From Auanema rhodensis (lineage: Eukaryota; Nematoda; Chromadorea; Rhabditida; Rhabditidae): a stretch of DNA of 64,000 nucleotides. A model generated the notes under the pieces. It ran no database searches, had not been told where the DNA came from, and saw nothing but the letters and a program-made list of their open reading frames with translations. The stretch is taken from contig OZ059898.1 of the NCBI GenBank assembly GCA_964057225.1, forward strand, positions 4,898,001 through 4,962,000. Reading direction: 5' to 3'. Of the stretch, positions 48,801-62,000 are shown in pieces. Numbering within the stretch: the first letter of the stretch is position 1; every line of letters starts with the position of its first letter. The position numbers and the translations under genes were made by a program.

Positions 48801-49689
48801 GGTTATAAGTGATAAAAAGCCAATTTTACCTGACGACCACGATCGCAACTTATGGCCAAAAGCCGCCCGTCTGGACTCCACGAAAGAGAAACGCCTTTGT
48901 CTACAACGCCAGTTAACTCTAAAATTTATTATTTTATAAATATTATAAAAGAAGCACAACCATGAGCAACTTTTGCTTTATCCAAATCAACAACATACGC
49001 CGATCCAGACGACGAAACTGCTACAATACCAGAAGCCGTGGAATGAGGAGCCAATGAATCCAAAAGGATTCCATTCCCAACGTCTACATCAAATTTCAAA
49101 TCTGTTCTAAGAGGTTCTTCATTTCCAGAGAGCTTCCAAACTTTGAGCTAACAATATTGAAGATTTTATTAATAAAGAACTTTGGCAAACCTTATCATCT
49201 CTGCTACATGTAACCAGAACATCTTGCTCGTAAGGCATGAAACAGAAATCATCAATCAGATCTACAAAATATATTCCTAATACAATGTTAGAAAAGTCAC
49301 GAACCTCCATGAGCACACACAATACCAATATCTTTTCTCAGTCTGCGACCTTTGGTTCCAACAGGTAAAACTCCTAATTTTCCTCCTGTAAAAAAGTAAT
49401 AAAGTATTAAGTTATGTTGTAGTGCCGCTAACCTTCTCCTTCTATAGCAAAGGCTATATAGCTCTGACTTGCTTGGATTCCGTTATTAGTACAACAAAGA
49501 TTTCCAGTTGGAAGATCGAAGATAGTGTCCTGAAAAGTATAAATTAACAAACATTAAATATGTGAACATTAAATAAAATTTTGTGATGAAAGAGCTCAAA
49601 GAACATTACTCAAGCAAATTACTTACTTCTTTCTTAGGAATTTTTGGAGTGGTATTCTTGAATTTTGAAGCTTGGAATCGCCATGCCAT
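45810..49689 (-). CDS. pod-1: Two-propeller coronin (POD-1 / Coronin-7)
   Basis: The start MAWRFQASKFKNTTPKIPKK at 49689 matches the coronin N-terminal signature (R.SKF+). Two coronin-type WD40 propellers follow, each with the DUF1900-like stretch ending in W(R)x(L/P)..FP: the first ends near SYREFHADLFPDTMGSE, the second near KDGFQTDLFPDALVTWEP. They are linked by a Pro/Ser-rich segment (GNPSPPPQEPTPPKP). The second contains VTDLKWNPFDD and ISCVSWHPLASGILAVAL. The chain ends in an acidic tail, GVPEEEWN, the acidic-Trp type seen in actin/Arp2/3-binding tails. Coronin-7/POD-1 acts in Golgi export and actin organisation; in C. elegans it is needed for embryonic polarity. An acceptor (TTTTTTTCAG) lies about 35 nt before the ATG. 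Around sixteen exons. Confidence 0.92.
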
Positions 49690-50252
49690 TGCTAATTTCA
49701 ACTAAAGGCGATGTCAGCCTGAAAAAAATTGGTGCATTGTGCAAGCAGAGGTGAAATATAAAAGAAGCATCATTCAACACGTCTATGCACACATAAAGAT
49801 AAAAATTAAATGAATGTGAAAATATGAAAATTGAAATTAATATAATGAACAACAACAAAAAGAAATTAAGTAATTGCGAGATAATTACTAATTACTACAC
49901 AAGTCAGTGTCAATGCAAGAACAATAGCTGTGCTAATCTTCTATCTAATACCATTACAAACAGCCTAATTAAGAAAACAAGATAAGCTGGACCATAGTTT
50001 AGGTTTGAACGGTTAGCTTAATCACCTTATTCATCCACACATCCTCAATAACATTTTATGAAAGCCCAAAATCAAGGAACTCCTCACTTCAAGTACTATT
50101 TCAAAGTCATAACTATGCACAATGGGGCGTAGATCTAATTAAGGCGTCTAAGGCTTCCTGTGTCCACTTGGAAGATATGAAAGTACCTCTTGATGCCAAC
50201 ATAGTAGAGCCTTTGGCGATTGAAGTTTGCTATTCAACATTAACGTGAAGAA
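49690..50252. promoter_or_regulatory. Divergent intergenic region (POD-1 / LRR gene)
   Basis: 563 nt between start codons on opposite strands. Apart from the trans-splice-like acceptor in front of POD-1 I see nothing specific. Confidence 0.4.
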
Positions 50253-53200
50253 ATGAAGGTGAGTTAAATGTCAATATTACCATTAATAATGATTATTTCA
50301 GTTGGCTATTACACTATATATTCTTTCTATATTTTTTGGAGTTAAGAATGTCATTCAAGCATTCTCAGCATGCCCACAACAATGCTTATGTTCAGAAAAC
50401 AACATGGTTTGCTCGTAAGTTGATTCAGACTTCCAAACAAAATTACGATGAAATCCTTAATAAACTAAGATAATATTAGCTAGTATACCTCATAATTCAA
50501 GGTTAGTAGTTTAAACAGCAAATATCAATTAATACTCATATGCAACAAGCAAAACGAATAACGTATTGCTCATCTATTAAACAAGAAAAGTCCGTTTGTT
50601 AACAAGCTAATATCGGATTACCGCAAACAGATTAATAAAGAATCGCGGTGTAGAATAGGTAGGCCTAACGAATATGTAGCTAAAAGCAAAACAATATTCA
50701 CGATTCTTATGAACTTTCGCAAAATTTGGCACTTTTAAAAAACAAAAAAGTTTAACAAAAAATAATTAAGTCTAATTCTTCAGAGGCTTTATGAATTTGC
50801 CTATAATATTGGTAAAATCATGCAAACCACATTGATGGTCCAGTTTTCTTGTCAAACATTTGTAAGCTATTTATATTTAATATAGTAAACATTAAGAAAA
50901 TATAATAAATATTAATAGAAAGTAATCCCTGCTCTTCAAAAATAAATTTCTCCATAAGTTGAAGTAATCTAGCTAATAGAGATTAGAGAATTTCGCGCCG
51001 TCTAGGCGGGAAAATTAGTTTTTCAACAGCGCGGGACATCTCAATTCGGAAAACATATGAGTTCAATTCATTTAAGATAATATTTCTTCTTCTTTTGATA
51101 TATTTATGAAACAAAAAGGTTATGTGGAAATTGTTGTAAGAATTGTAAGCTAGATCGGTAAAAAAATTATACATGAGAAAACAATGGTTAATTTAGACAT
51201 GTCTGTTTTTATATAAATGCTGATATTCTCAAAATAACACCCTCGTAATTTTTTTTCGTTAGTGAAGTGGTAGGCCTTCGTAAGTCATGTGTTAGAATGT
51301 GCATCCAATGCGTTTCATACGTTAAAAAACAAATCTGAGTCAGGGATGTAGAAATGGAAACAGATAAGACATTAGTCTACATTCGATGAGTCATTGTGGG
51401 ATCTAGTCTCAGTAGCGTTATTCATAATTTGATAAGAAAGTGATGAGATGAAACCAATATAATATATTTAAAATTTTTACATTCATAACGGCAGCGGCAG
51501 TTAAAAAAACATTTTTATGATAGCAAAGTGTAAAGAAAGAAAAAATATATCCATAGATGAATACAGTTTTTGGCTTTTGAAAAGTATTGCACTGTCAGGA
51601 ATATCTTGTGGAGCTGTCTTTTTTTTTCGTGGCATGCAACATAAAGTATGACGAAGACAATACACGATTGCAATACCGGTTTGTATTAAGTATCTGATGT
51701 TTTGATGTATAAAGTTTACAATGGATCCTATTCCACGCTTTGAGGGCAATCTTAGACATGGCGAAATAATCTTACTCTTCTTGGCCAACATTGAACATAA
51801 AATTATATCCAATATGGAAAAAAACCGACAATGTTAGTTTCTTGTGCGATTGAAAACTGTCTGAATATCGGATATTATTACGTAAAATGCAGTACATAGA
51901 AACGATTGTAAACATGTTTAATTCAATAAGCGAACACCAAATTAATTACTATCTTATAGATGCGAATCAGCCCCATCCACAGAACTTACACTGTCTTCCC
52001 TCGGTGGATTTTATATCAAATCATTAACTATTCACTCTTGTTCAAAAGTAACAATTTTGAATGGAACCTTTAACGGAGTTGTTATATTGGATCGTCTATC
52101 ATTCATACACATTGGTATATTTACAATAATTTTGATTTTAAAAAAATTTTTAGATCGTTTGATTTTGGAACCACATGCTTTCAAGGGAACATTGCAATCT
52201 CCAAAACAACTAATAATTGAACAAGTAAAAAGAAAAACAGTACGGGATTAATAATGAATAATGATTCAGAGCACTATACCGATTTTGATGACTGGTGCAT
52301 TCACTGGATTGTCGCATATGGAGCATATATGGATACGCCAGTCAACTATTCACACGATAGCTTCTTTTGCGTTCCAATACGTTACGGATGTCAACTATTT
52401 ATATTTTCGGGAGAGTCATATTCGGCATTTACAAAAACATGCATTCGGTGAGTCAATACACCTAGTACATTCAAGAACATGAGCATACAAGTTGCGAGTT
52501 ATATTGATTTTTTTATTTTAAGGTAACATGTTTGATGTTCGCAATATATATTTCCGAGGGAGTGTTGAAATAGATGATAGTGAGCGCGAACTATTTGTGA
52601 ATTCAACTATAGATGAACTACAATTTCATGGAGTGATAGGACAGTTGAACGAGGGATTTCTACTAGGTTCCACGATGCAGTATACAACCTTGTCTGGATG
52701 TGTTCTTAAGCTATTCAGACGAGGTGAAGTGTATGAAACGGAGAATACTCCTTTAATAGGAATATCAAGACTTAATATCATAAATAGCACTTTGAACGCG
52801 TTCTCTCCAATATTATTTTCGCACTTCAGTCCAATTAGCATATCAAAAAGCCGAATTGGAAAGCTCCGAGGAAGTGATGTTCATTATGCACATCATTACT
52901 TGTCGCTTCTTATAGAGGATTCGACGATAAACTCAATTGAATCATTTTCTATGAGTCACTCGATTATCAAAACAATTTCGCTGATCAGGACAAAGATAAG
53001 CAATATAAGTGGAGCCGCTTTATTGGGTAGCCAGATCGTGCAGATGTTGATATCACAGTGCGATTTGAAGACAATTCAAAGCACATGCTTTTCGGAATCA
53101 GTTATTGAAGAATTTTTCATCAAAAATAGTAACGTTGGACTTATACAATCAAATGCCTTTGAAAGAGCAATCCTCCGTCAAGCTAATATAGAAGGATCAA

Positions 53201-55803
53201 CTATTTCAAGAATTCAACATGCAGCTTTTCATAAAGGAGCAATTCATCTACTTGAGCTGAACACCTCAATTATTCATTCGAGGGACATTTCAGATGCTGG
53301 ACCATTCTCCAATTGCGAGGTAAGCAAACTTCAGATTTCTACTTTACTGCACTAAAATGATACGCATTGTTGGCTAGATAACCCTACTAGAGAAACTATT
53401 ATGAACAGCAAATTTAGAAATCCAATTTTTTCGCTGGCCATGCATAAAAATCTTTCATTTGAAAAATAAGACTGAGAGAGAATTCCAAGGCTTCCAGACC
53501 TGTTTTAAAATAACAAACAGAAGACAAAAAATAACAGAGTGAACTCGCGAAGTTCCTATCTGAATCATTGCTTTGAAGTAAAATATATTAAAGCGTTTTA
53601 TATTGATATAAACAGCAAAACGGAAGAATTGCTCAGCTAAAATTCACAAATTTTTGCCAGCAGTGTGCGATGATAGAAGTTGCCGTGAACTTCAAAAACC
53701 AACAGAAAAGGAACAGAAAAGCAAACAAACTAGTTTACGATATAATAACAAAAAAAAGTTTAGAATATAAGACGCCTTGAATTAACCCCATTTTGAGCAA
53801 TTTTTAAGTAATTATGAGTATTTTAGGAATTAAGAAGCATAATTAACTGGAATACTATACATGTTAAAAAATAAAAATTCAAACTTATTTTTAAAAAAAA
53901 TCGTGAAACGAAATCAGCACATTTTTCTTCTTAAGAAGACATAGCGACTTTTTCAAAAGTCTGTCAACATGAGGAGAAACCGAACAAAAATGGTCAGAGG
54001 TGGCTTGATGCTCCTTCATCGTCTTTTTCAAAATGCTCTCACCATCCACGACCCTAGTTAACAAACATTCGGGTCCAAATCGCAAAGCTGAAGAATGAGA
54101 TTTCGATGAACAAACAACAACATAGAATTAAATGTTAAAATACCATACAATTCTTAAAGAAGAATGCATGCTTTTATAATTTACAGATTGGACAAGCAGT
54201 AATCAAAAATTGTGCATTCGAAGGAGAGAATATCAAATACTTTTTCCGTCATTTCGAACCAGTAAGTAACCTTATGATATAATTCAGAAAATTTTTCACA
54301 ATTAATTTTGAGGTACGCCTAACAATATCTAATTCGAATTTTGAATGTGTTCCAACCGATTGTGAATTCAATAGTATGATAATCAATCCACCGCAGCATC
54401 ATTTATTTTGGAAAATAGAAGGAAATACATGTAAAATTAAATCGAATCATACTACAGATCAGGTAAAAATTATAAAATGAATTGTTTTCTATAAGGTCGC
54501 ATTGGGAAATGACTCGTCATTGTAATTTCAAATTGTACGCAACAAGCGGTTGCATTCACCAAGTATTATTGACTCACAAATAAAATAAGCTTAAAAAAGA
54601 AATTCTGAATGAGTACCAGCGATTGTACAAAAGGTTTTATAGTTAAATAAATGTGAATTTCAGTTGTGCAAAGAGCCAAAAATTAGTGAATATGAAGGAG
54701 TTATATGTCGAGAAAATTGGGCAATTTCTGATTGTGAATGTATTAGTCCAGTCGTTTCCTTACCAACAGCGATAAAAACCACCGTTGCTGTCATAGGCGA
54801 TTGTGGAGAATTGGTAGTAAATACAACAGAAACTTTCGGTAAGTATATTTTTCGATTTGTTTGGGAAAAAACGAATAAAAGCTTGTGGTTTGGGCTATTG
54901 GATCACTCGATTGTTTTTTCAGCTTGTTTAATATATTGACATAATTTTCAAAAGTATATGAAAATTGTGGTTAAATATAAATATTCAATTTCAGAAACAG
55001 AAGGCATCAAACTTCTTTACATGTACAGAATAAAGAAAAATGAGTTAGTAAAATTGCCATCTAAGCTAAAAGTCTTAAGCATTTTCCATTCGAACATTAA
55101 TTTTAGGTAAATTTTACTAGTTTAGCTTAGCCTCTGATAAAACCTTTAAGATACGGTTCGTTGAAGCCAAGCAAGATAACCTCTATCGCAATTCAAAATA
55201 GTAAGCTAGTGGAGATGGAGAAAGGATCATTGGCCCATCTGACAATAGGCGTTTGGACAATGAAGAATATTTATCAAAGCGAAATGAGCGATGCAGCTCT
55301 AGAAGGAACAGTTATTGGTTATATCATTTATATAGATATCCTTTACTTTGAAATGTTTATAGGTACACTTTCAATAAATGGTAGTCGATTAGAATCGTCA
55401 GGGGCATTATTTAGGAAATCTCTTCATGTTCATATGGAAAATAGTTTATTATTCTCAGCTGATGGTATGACCTCTGTACGCTCAGCACATTTTGCTAATA
55501 ACACCATTCTATGTTGTTGTGGAACTGAAGGTAGGAAAGGTTTAGATTATTGTGAAATTCATGACAAACAAGAAAACTGTTTTTTCTCTCCAAATTAAGG
55601 CAATTAAACATCAAAATTGTTGTAACTTATTTGCAGAATGCTCAAGAACTGCTCTGAAGTGTGGACAGATTTTTCCTCAGACCCGCTGCTACCAAGCTAG
55701 CCGAATCATTCAACAAACATCTTCAAGTTCCTTGTTAAGTTTGGCTACCTTCATATTTCCAGCTTGGATGATTTCTTACGGATATATATTGTTAATAGCA
55801 TAA
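50253..55803 (+). CDS. Secreted divergent LRR protein with GPI-anchor-like C-terminus
   Basis: Thirteen exons, phase-consistent: 50253-50258, 50302-50414, 51960-52114, 52154-52224, 52270-52447, 52523-53319, 54187-54261, 54313-54462, 54664-54838, 54995-55106, 55151-55317, 55363-55530 and 55637-55803; 777 residues. A signal peptide (MKLAITLYILSIFF) is followed by CPQQCLCSENNMVC, an LRR N-cap (Cx3CxCx6C), then many degenerate 24-residue-like repeats with IxxIxxxAF cores (for example STIHTIASFAF, STINSIESFSMS). A second Cys-rich block (VICRENWAISDCECIS) and a CCC..C..C end module follow. The last 25 residues are Ser-rich then hydrophobic without a charged tail, as in GPI signals. Exon 1 has just two codons. 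No orthologue comes to mind; it is likely an extracellular adhesion or recognition protein. Confidence 0.82.
51501..51812 (-). other. Open frames inside the LRR-gene intron 2 (weak)
   Basis: The 1545-nt intron 50415-51959 contains overlapping open frames on the minus strand. One, about 55 codons from an internal ATG, starts MSKIALKAWNRIHCKLYTSK and looks like a mitochondrial presequence; the other is 103 codons. Neither has support beyond being open. Confidence 0.18.
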
Positions 55804-56974
55804 ATTGTACAATAACAACAAATGATTTAAAAAGAGCATACAAGCTTGGCGGTAAGGGAAGCAACAAACTAATCTAGAAATAAAAGAAAAATTCGATGTT
55901 CCCAACATAATAAAATGCGGGAAAGTTTATGTTGAAGGAATTTGACGAAGTGAACGTCCAACAGCTGGAATAGCATGAGTCATGATGCATTTGTTCGATG
56001 GTTGGGACAATTGAAGAAGAAGGGGGTAAGAGATATCGGCGAGAGGGTAAGACAAGCTAGCGCTGGAACATTTTGCTTAGGCTAGCCTTAATTGTAATAG
56101 AGAGCAGATGGTCATTGAACGGATATATAGAAGAAAGAGAATGAGTACCAATGTCCATGTATAGGATATATGACTGCTTAGGCTAGCTAAATGTGGGTCG
56201 TAGCTTTAGACTTCTGTGCATATAAATACGCCTCCAGGGTCAATCTGCCTAGGACGCTTAAGCTCTGAGAAAAATCATCTTTTCTAATCAAATATTTTGA
56301 TCATGTCAGGCCCTTATTCATTTTTCTATCCTCATTAAAAGCTACTTTAGTTCTTAGAATACATTTTGTAGGTCTATTCATCAAAATAGGGTCAATACGA
56401 CAGATTTGACTAGCCATGTAGTAGAATTAGAAATACAGCTTTATAACAATATTAAATAATTGAACGGAAACAATGTAAAATGTTTGGACATGCAACTATG
56501 AAGACATATATATTTATATATATATATATGTGATATTAAATATTCTTAGGAATAAACAATAAACTAGGAGAATGTTATATCAATTCTATAGAATATATAT
56601 TTGATAATAGATTATAAATTAAATTTTTTTAAAAGGGAAAAAAATAGAACTACGTTATTAAAGATTATTATGACAAACTACCCGTAATCACAAGGGTTCG
56701 CAAAGAGGCAAACGAAAACGTATGACCTTACAGGTTTGGTGAAAGGAAATTTCAAGGTTGGATGATCATTGAGCGAAGAGAAATAATTCGAATATTACCT
56801 TCTTCCTAAAAAAAGGCAACAACAACAATCTGTCAGATGCTGTTATTAATCTTATAATAAAGAAAAGAAGGAGGAAAAACTGAAAGAAGTTTAAGAAGCC
56901 GAACATCATAACGTTTTTGCACCGGATGATAAGGTATGTAACAAAATAAGAAATTAAAACTAATTAGCCCTATC
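55804..56974. other. Intergenic between convergent surface-protein genes
   Basis: AT-rich with a slightly GC-richer stretch at 55920-56240. The 11-mer CTTAGGCTAGC occurs twice about 100 nt apart. A short (TA) run lies near 56505-56530. No ORF I can support. Confidence 0.5.
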
Positions 56975-59008
56975 TCAGTTGAAAATGTATAAAGTTATAG
57001 CTAAAAGCAGTAAAGGTGTATAACAAGCAGCTGTATCTGGCTCCTTTTCACGTTCTTCCATCATCCAGCCGTCTGCCTTCTCCTCTTCACGCTTGTGTTC
57101 GTAATTCGAATTATCTAGTGCTAAATAATGGTAATTATTAAACCTCTATAAAATAAATATAATTACTTTTTGTTTCATCGTCGTGATAGCTTTCTTCATC
57201 TTCTGGATCAATCATGTTTGTGTTCTGAAGACACAAAAATGAGAAAACAATAATAATACTTTCAGCTTACATCTTGGACCTGGTCTTCTCTTCGGGGTGG
57301 TGTATGATCCCAATAATCATCGCTATGGCTGTCCCTGAAACATGTAATAGAACAAATTCATTTCAAATCGCCTCTTACTCTTCTTCTTCTTTCAGATTGA
57401 TATTGTGTTCTTCAGCGGTTTGTTGGGCAGTGTTTTCTATCAGCTTCGTGAAGGCATCTTCACCTTCGCTACTAGTATTATCTTTCTCATTCTGTGCATT
57501 TTCCACTTGTTCTTCTGTATCATCTTCGGACACTGTTGTCTGATCCCACTCTTTTGTTGTTTTTTCTGTAGTCTGTCCCTCTTTCCAGTAATCTTCTTCT
57601 TCTTTTGGTTTTGTTTCGGCTGAAAAAAAAAACTTTAAATTAGTAAATTATAACCAAAGCAGCATAAGCAACCATATCACCGTGCGCAACAATTGAAAAT
57701 GATTTATGTTTTTATTCATTTTATATATTAGTTTTTATGTGTAAGCATATTTAAAGTTACCTTCATTACTCTTGTAATCCCAATAATCAGAATTATTATC
57801 TGGTTCCATATCTTCATCTTTCAGTTCCCCATCATCTACATGGTTCTGACTACTTTCGGCTACAGCGGTATGTGATTTTCTTTCTTCTTTCTCCTAATAT
57901 AAATTATAACATTACAATGCTCTAGTTAATGCCCATACTCTTTGCAACTGTTCCTGATATTGGCGTTGTTGTTCATCTCTTCTCCGCTGATCTTCTTGCT
58001 CACGATTTCGTAAAGCTTCTTCTTCTCGTTGTCGTTGCTGTGTTTCCATCTGTAATCTTCTCTGTGCCTCTTCTTCACGTCGTCGTTGTACTTCTTCTTC
58101 CTGTTGCTGACGCTTACGATGATACTCTCGTTCTAGCTCTTTACGTCTTTCCTCTTCTTTAGCACGACGTGCCATTTCGACAGCTCGCTCTTCTTCAAGG
58201 CGGCGACGTTCTGCCTTAAATAGTAAAATAAGTTGTGAAGTTAAATAAATTGACAGTATTACCTCTCGTCTACGAAGCTCCTCCTCTCGACGTTGCATTT
58301 CTACTTGTCTGGAATTTTCGGCTGATGACATAGTTGCAGGGACCTCTGGATGATACGACTGAACTTGTGGTTGCTCTTGTTTACGAAGTTGCTAAATTAA
58401 TCCACGGTGAAAAATTTGAAGAATTACAAAAAACAAAAATTTTGGTCAAGGCCGAACACTGGTTTGCTTACCTCCTCTTGCTGAATTTTCAACTCATATT
58501 GTCGACGTCGTTCAGCATTTTGCTGAGCTTCTTCTTTTCGGCGCCATTCATTCTCTCGTTCTCTCTGAGCCTCGATAGCTTCTCTCTCTCGTGCGCGAGC
58601 TTCTTCTGATAACAAAAAGATGTTAACTAGTAACTTTTTTTTAATGATATTTACCTGCTCTTCTCATTTCTTCGGCTTCTTGTTCTATTTTTTTACGTTT
58701 TGAAGGATCATCCCCAACTGGAAATTATACATAAAGACTTTATGAGTAATAGTTTGTAACGAACCTTGGTATTGACAACGATCACCTTCGTATACTCCCA
58801 TCAAGCAAATGCACGAATGAACGGACGGGTCTTCGAACGAGAAAGCACACATGCCACCGTTCAGACATCTGAGTTGAAATAATCAATTTTGATTCAAAAC
58901 AATTCAAACATACCTTATTTTACAATTTGACTGTGGAAATACAAGCCCAGAAGCCGCTTGAACATCAGATACTACTATAGAAAACAGTAGAAGTGATATA
59001 AGAATCAT
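56975..59008 (-). CDS. Secreted EGF/coiled-coil/acidic protein with GPI-like C-terminus
   Basis: A signal peptide (MILISLLLFSIVVSDVQA) is followed by one EGF-like module (CKIRCLNGGMC, then CICLMGVYEGDRC), then a very long charged coiled coil rich in Glu, Arg and Gln (repeated REEE, RRRE, QRQ), then an acidic Asp/Asn/Tyr-rich region with repeated DYWD and DYWK motifs (SDYWDYKS, EDYWKEG, DDYWDH). The chain ends TAACYTPLLLLAITLYIFN, a hydrophobic end without charged tail that suggests a GPI anchor. Exons are separated by 40-130-nt introns. A strong acceptor lies about 40 nt before the ATG. I know no family with this arrangement. It should be extracellular or attached to the outer membrane face; the coiled coil may multimerise it. 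Confidence 0.78.
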
Positions 59009-62000
59009 TCTATTTAGTTTGAGAAATATATGGTTTAATATAGTTATTCTGTAAAAAGTAAGAGGTTAGGACTATATTAAGTATCAATAATTATGTAAAA
59101 ACGTGAAAAAAAACATAATAAAGGCTGTGGTCAGAGAAGTGGGTAATGCCAAGCAGTAGTCCAGCTGCTCGTGATAATTCTGAGGAGTTTGACCCGTGCC
59201 CCTGAGGCGTAATGTGGCAACAACAGTTGGTGTAAAGAGACAGAGAGCTAGTGAAGGATCTGTTAGAAGGAAGATCCGAAGAATAAGTGTGTATATGTGT
59301 TGATGAAAGTGATGGCAAGAAGAAGCTGCGCGGAGGGGATGGCAGAAGAGTAAAAGTGACCGAGTGAGATATTAAATGATGAAAGAGCAACACATCAACA
59401 GAAGAGAATAAGCTAATCAGGGTAACAACAAATGAAGCGATAGAGAAGAATAAGTGTTGGATTGACTGATATGACTCAATCGAATCATTGTGGCATTTTC
59501 TATGATAAGATGAATATTTAATATTATTGAATAACTTAAAATAATATTTGTAAGATATTCAAAGATGTTTGCTACTAGTTCCTGAGAAAATTTAGACAAA
59601 CAATAGAACATCAGTCGTTGAAATACAATATAGAAAAGAAAACTTATTTACTAAGAAGTATAATAACTTATAAAATGGGAATGAAATGCTGATAAACAAA
59701 ACATAGAAGAATATTTTATAATTATAGTGATATTCCTTCAATATCGAAGTTCATTCCAACAAGATAAAAATTTTTAATTTCATGGGAAGGCAAGGGCTAA
59801 TTGAAGACAAAAAGTTGGGAATGAAGCAAGAGAGAAAAGAAACAGACAGAACACAAAAAAGATCGAGAGGGACCTAAGTTATAGAAGAGAAAGAGTGAAT
59901 GGAAAAGCGGGAGTATTTAGAGAGAAAAAGACGATCGTGCCAAACCAATGAACAACTGTTCTTTGGGTGGCAATCCTCGGTGTGTATGTGTAGACGTCGC
60001 CAGAGAGTATTGAGACAATTGGTACAAGATAAATAACAAGATTCTATCTTCCATCAGATATTTTCAGAATATTTGTAAATAGCCTTTTGAGAAATAGGTG
60101 ATAACAATGCTATGTTCGTTCAACCCATATACAGAAATTGAATTAAGCTCAGGTATTATTAGCAGCTGAATATAAAATTTTTTGGGATAAGTAGTCGTTG
60201 CGAACCGGCTATTATAGTTTAGAGAGCAGTCAACCGTATCCATGGGAAATTAGAATCAGCTAAGTAGAATATTAATGCATATGAGATGGTTGAATGTTTA
60301 ACATTCTCAAGAAAATCAGATTTCACTAGCGGATAAATCAGTATATATAGTGTGAATTAAAGAATGATATATCTTCAAAAGATTTCGGAACAATAAAGAA
60401 CATTTTATAGACATATATGCGTACAACAAGTTGTATCATTACGAACTTTCCATAAAAAAGTGTAGCGTGGAATCATAAAACTGTTTAGTTGACAATTACC
60501 TGGGTATATAACCGGAAAGATGAAGAAACTAGTACAGTACGAGAGATAGAAGGTAATTGCCACGTGATGACTGAAAGCTTTAAGATCTCAGTTGACCTGA
60601 ACAGATATCGAGAAAACCGGCAATAATATTACCTTGCACCCCCCTCAATCCTATCATCTACGACAACCTTTGAGATATTGAGGGAGGAGAACGATTGTGG
60701 TAGAGAGAGAGAGGAAAAAGTTGCAGAAGGAGAGAGAGAGGAAGAGACAGGCAAATTTAAATCGACTTGGAGAGAATGAAGAGGGAGGGAAGGGAGTGAA
60801 CTACCTTTGCCACCAGCAGGCGGCACGAATTCAAAGGAGGTGAGCTGTTCGTCTGGTCACCACTTTACAACTTTCTCCTTGCCTCTTATAGTTGCCTTTA
60901 TCTTCTGCACCCTCTTTCCCTTTTAATCGCTTAATATATAATATAATAGCTGAGTTCTTTTCAACTGAGAAACTCCACACATTGATCATATCTTACTTTT
61001 TGGTTTCGATAGAATATCTGCTCAAGGTGGTCGAACTTGTTCTTTTCACACAAATTACGACATGGGAGAGCGAAACTGATACTTCGAAACACAAAAGATG
61101 ATGATAGTATGCTCAACATTTATGTAAAACTATATATAGATGATATAGTTATTGAAACTAAAATAATGAAAACTAGAAAAATTACGAAGTTCGGACGAAA
61201 GAAGTTAGAAGGAAGAATATCAAGATATGTATGTCTTACTAAAGTGCTCATTTTATTTTGATAGCCTCATAGAATGTGTACTGAATTTCTTGAAATACTT
61301 TAAATTGTTAAGCATAGTCTGTTTTATTTTAAACTTGTTTTTTCTTCATGTTCTCGTTTAAAAAATGTTGTGATGGAAATGATAAAAATTTCAAACAAAT
61401 GCCAAAAAACATTAATTAATCATTATAATTATTATGTATTGACAGATATTTCACGACATAGGTTAGTTGATGATCTACTTTTTTGTACTTTAGGTGGATC
61501 TTACACCTTTTGACCTCTGTGAAATTTCATATAACAAATGGCATAGAAAATTGAAGGGATGGGTCAACACTGGTCAATACAATCTAAGTACAAGACGTAA
61601 ATTCAAAAATAAGCTTAATAACATTATCTTCAAAAAATAAATAACATTAGATTGTCATACAATTTAAAGAATTTGAGCAGTTGTCATCTAAATATCGTTA
61701 TAATCAACATTGTCGTCAGCGTCATCATCGTCATCAAATTTTTTTGAGAGGTAAAAAAAGTAAAAAGCTGACAACTGTTATATAGCTCAGTTGAAACATC
61801 TTAACTAATTTACAAGAAACAGTGATAAATCATTGATTTTTTCATAGAAAACAAGAATATTTAAGGTATTAATGATATATTTTCTACCTTTCTTCTCTTC
61901 AATGTCAGGTATCAAACTACTCATAACCCAGAATGATGGCATATTCGATGCACATTCCCAGATGATTCATTCAATACTCTTGTATATTGGGCTATTTTTC

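Noticed and set aside
57929-58609. Hydrophobic plus-strand ORFs
   Set aside because: They are antisense to the Glu/Arg coiled-coil exons, which give Leu/Phe/Ser-rich shadows.
60629-60826. Ser/Pro/Leu-rich minus ORF
   Set aside because: It is low-complexity translation of a GA-rich patch with no splice signals or family resemblance.
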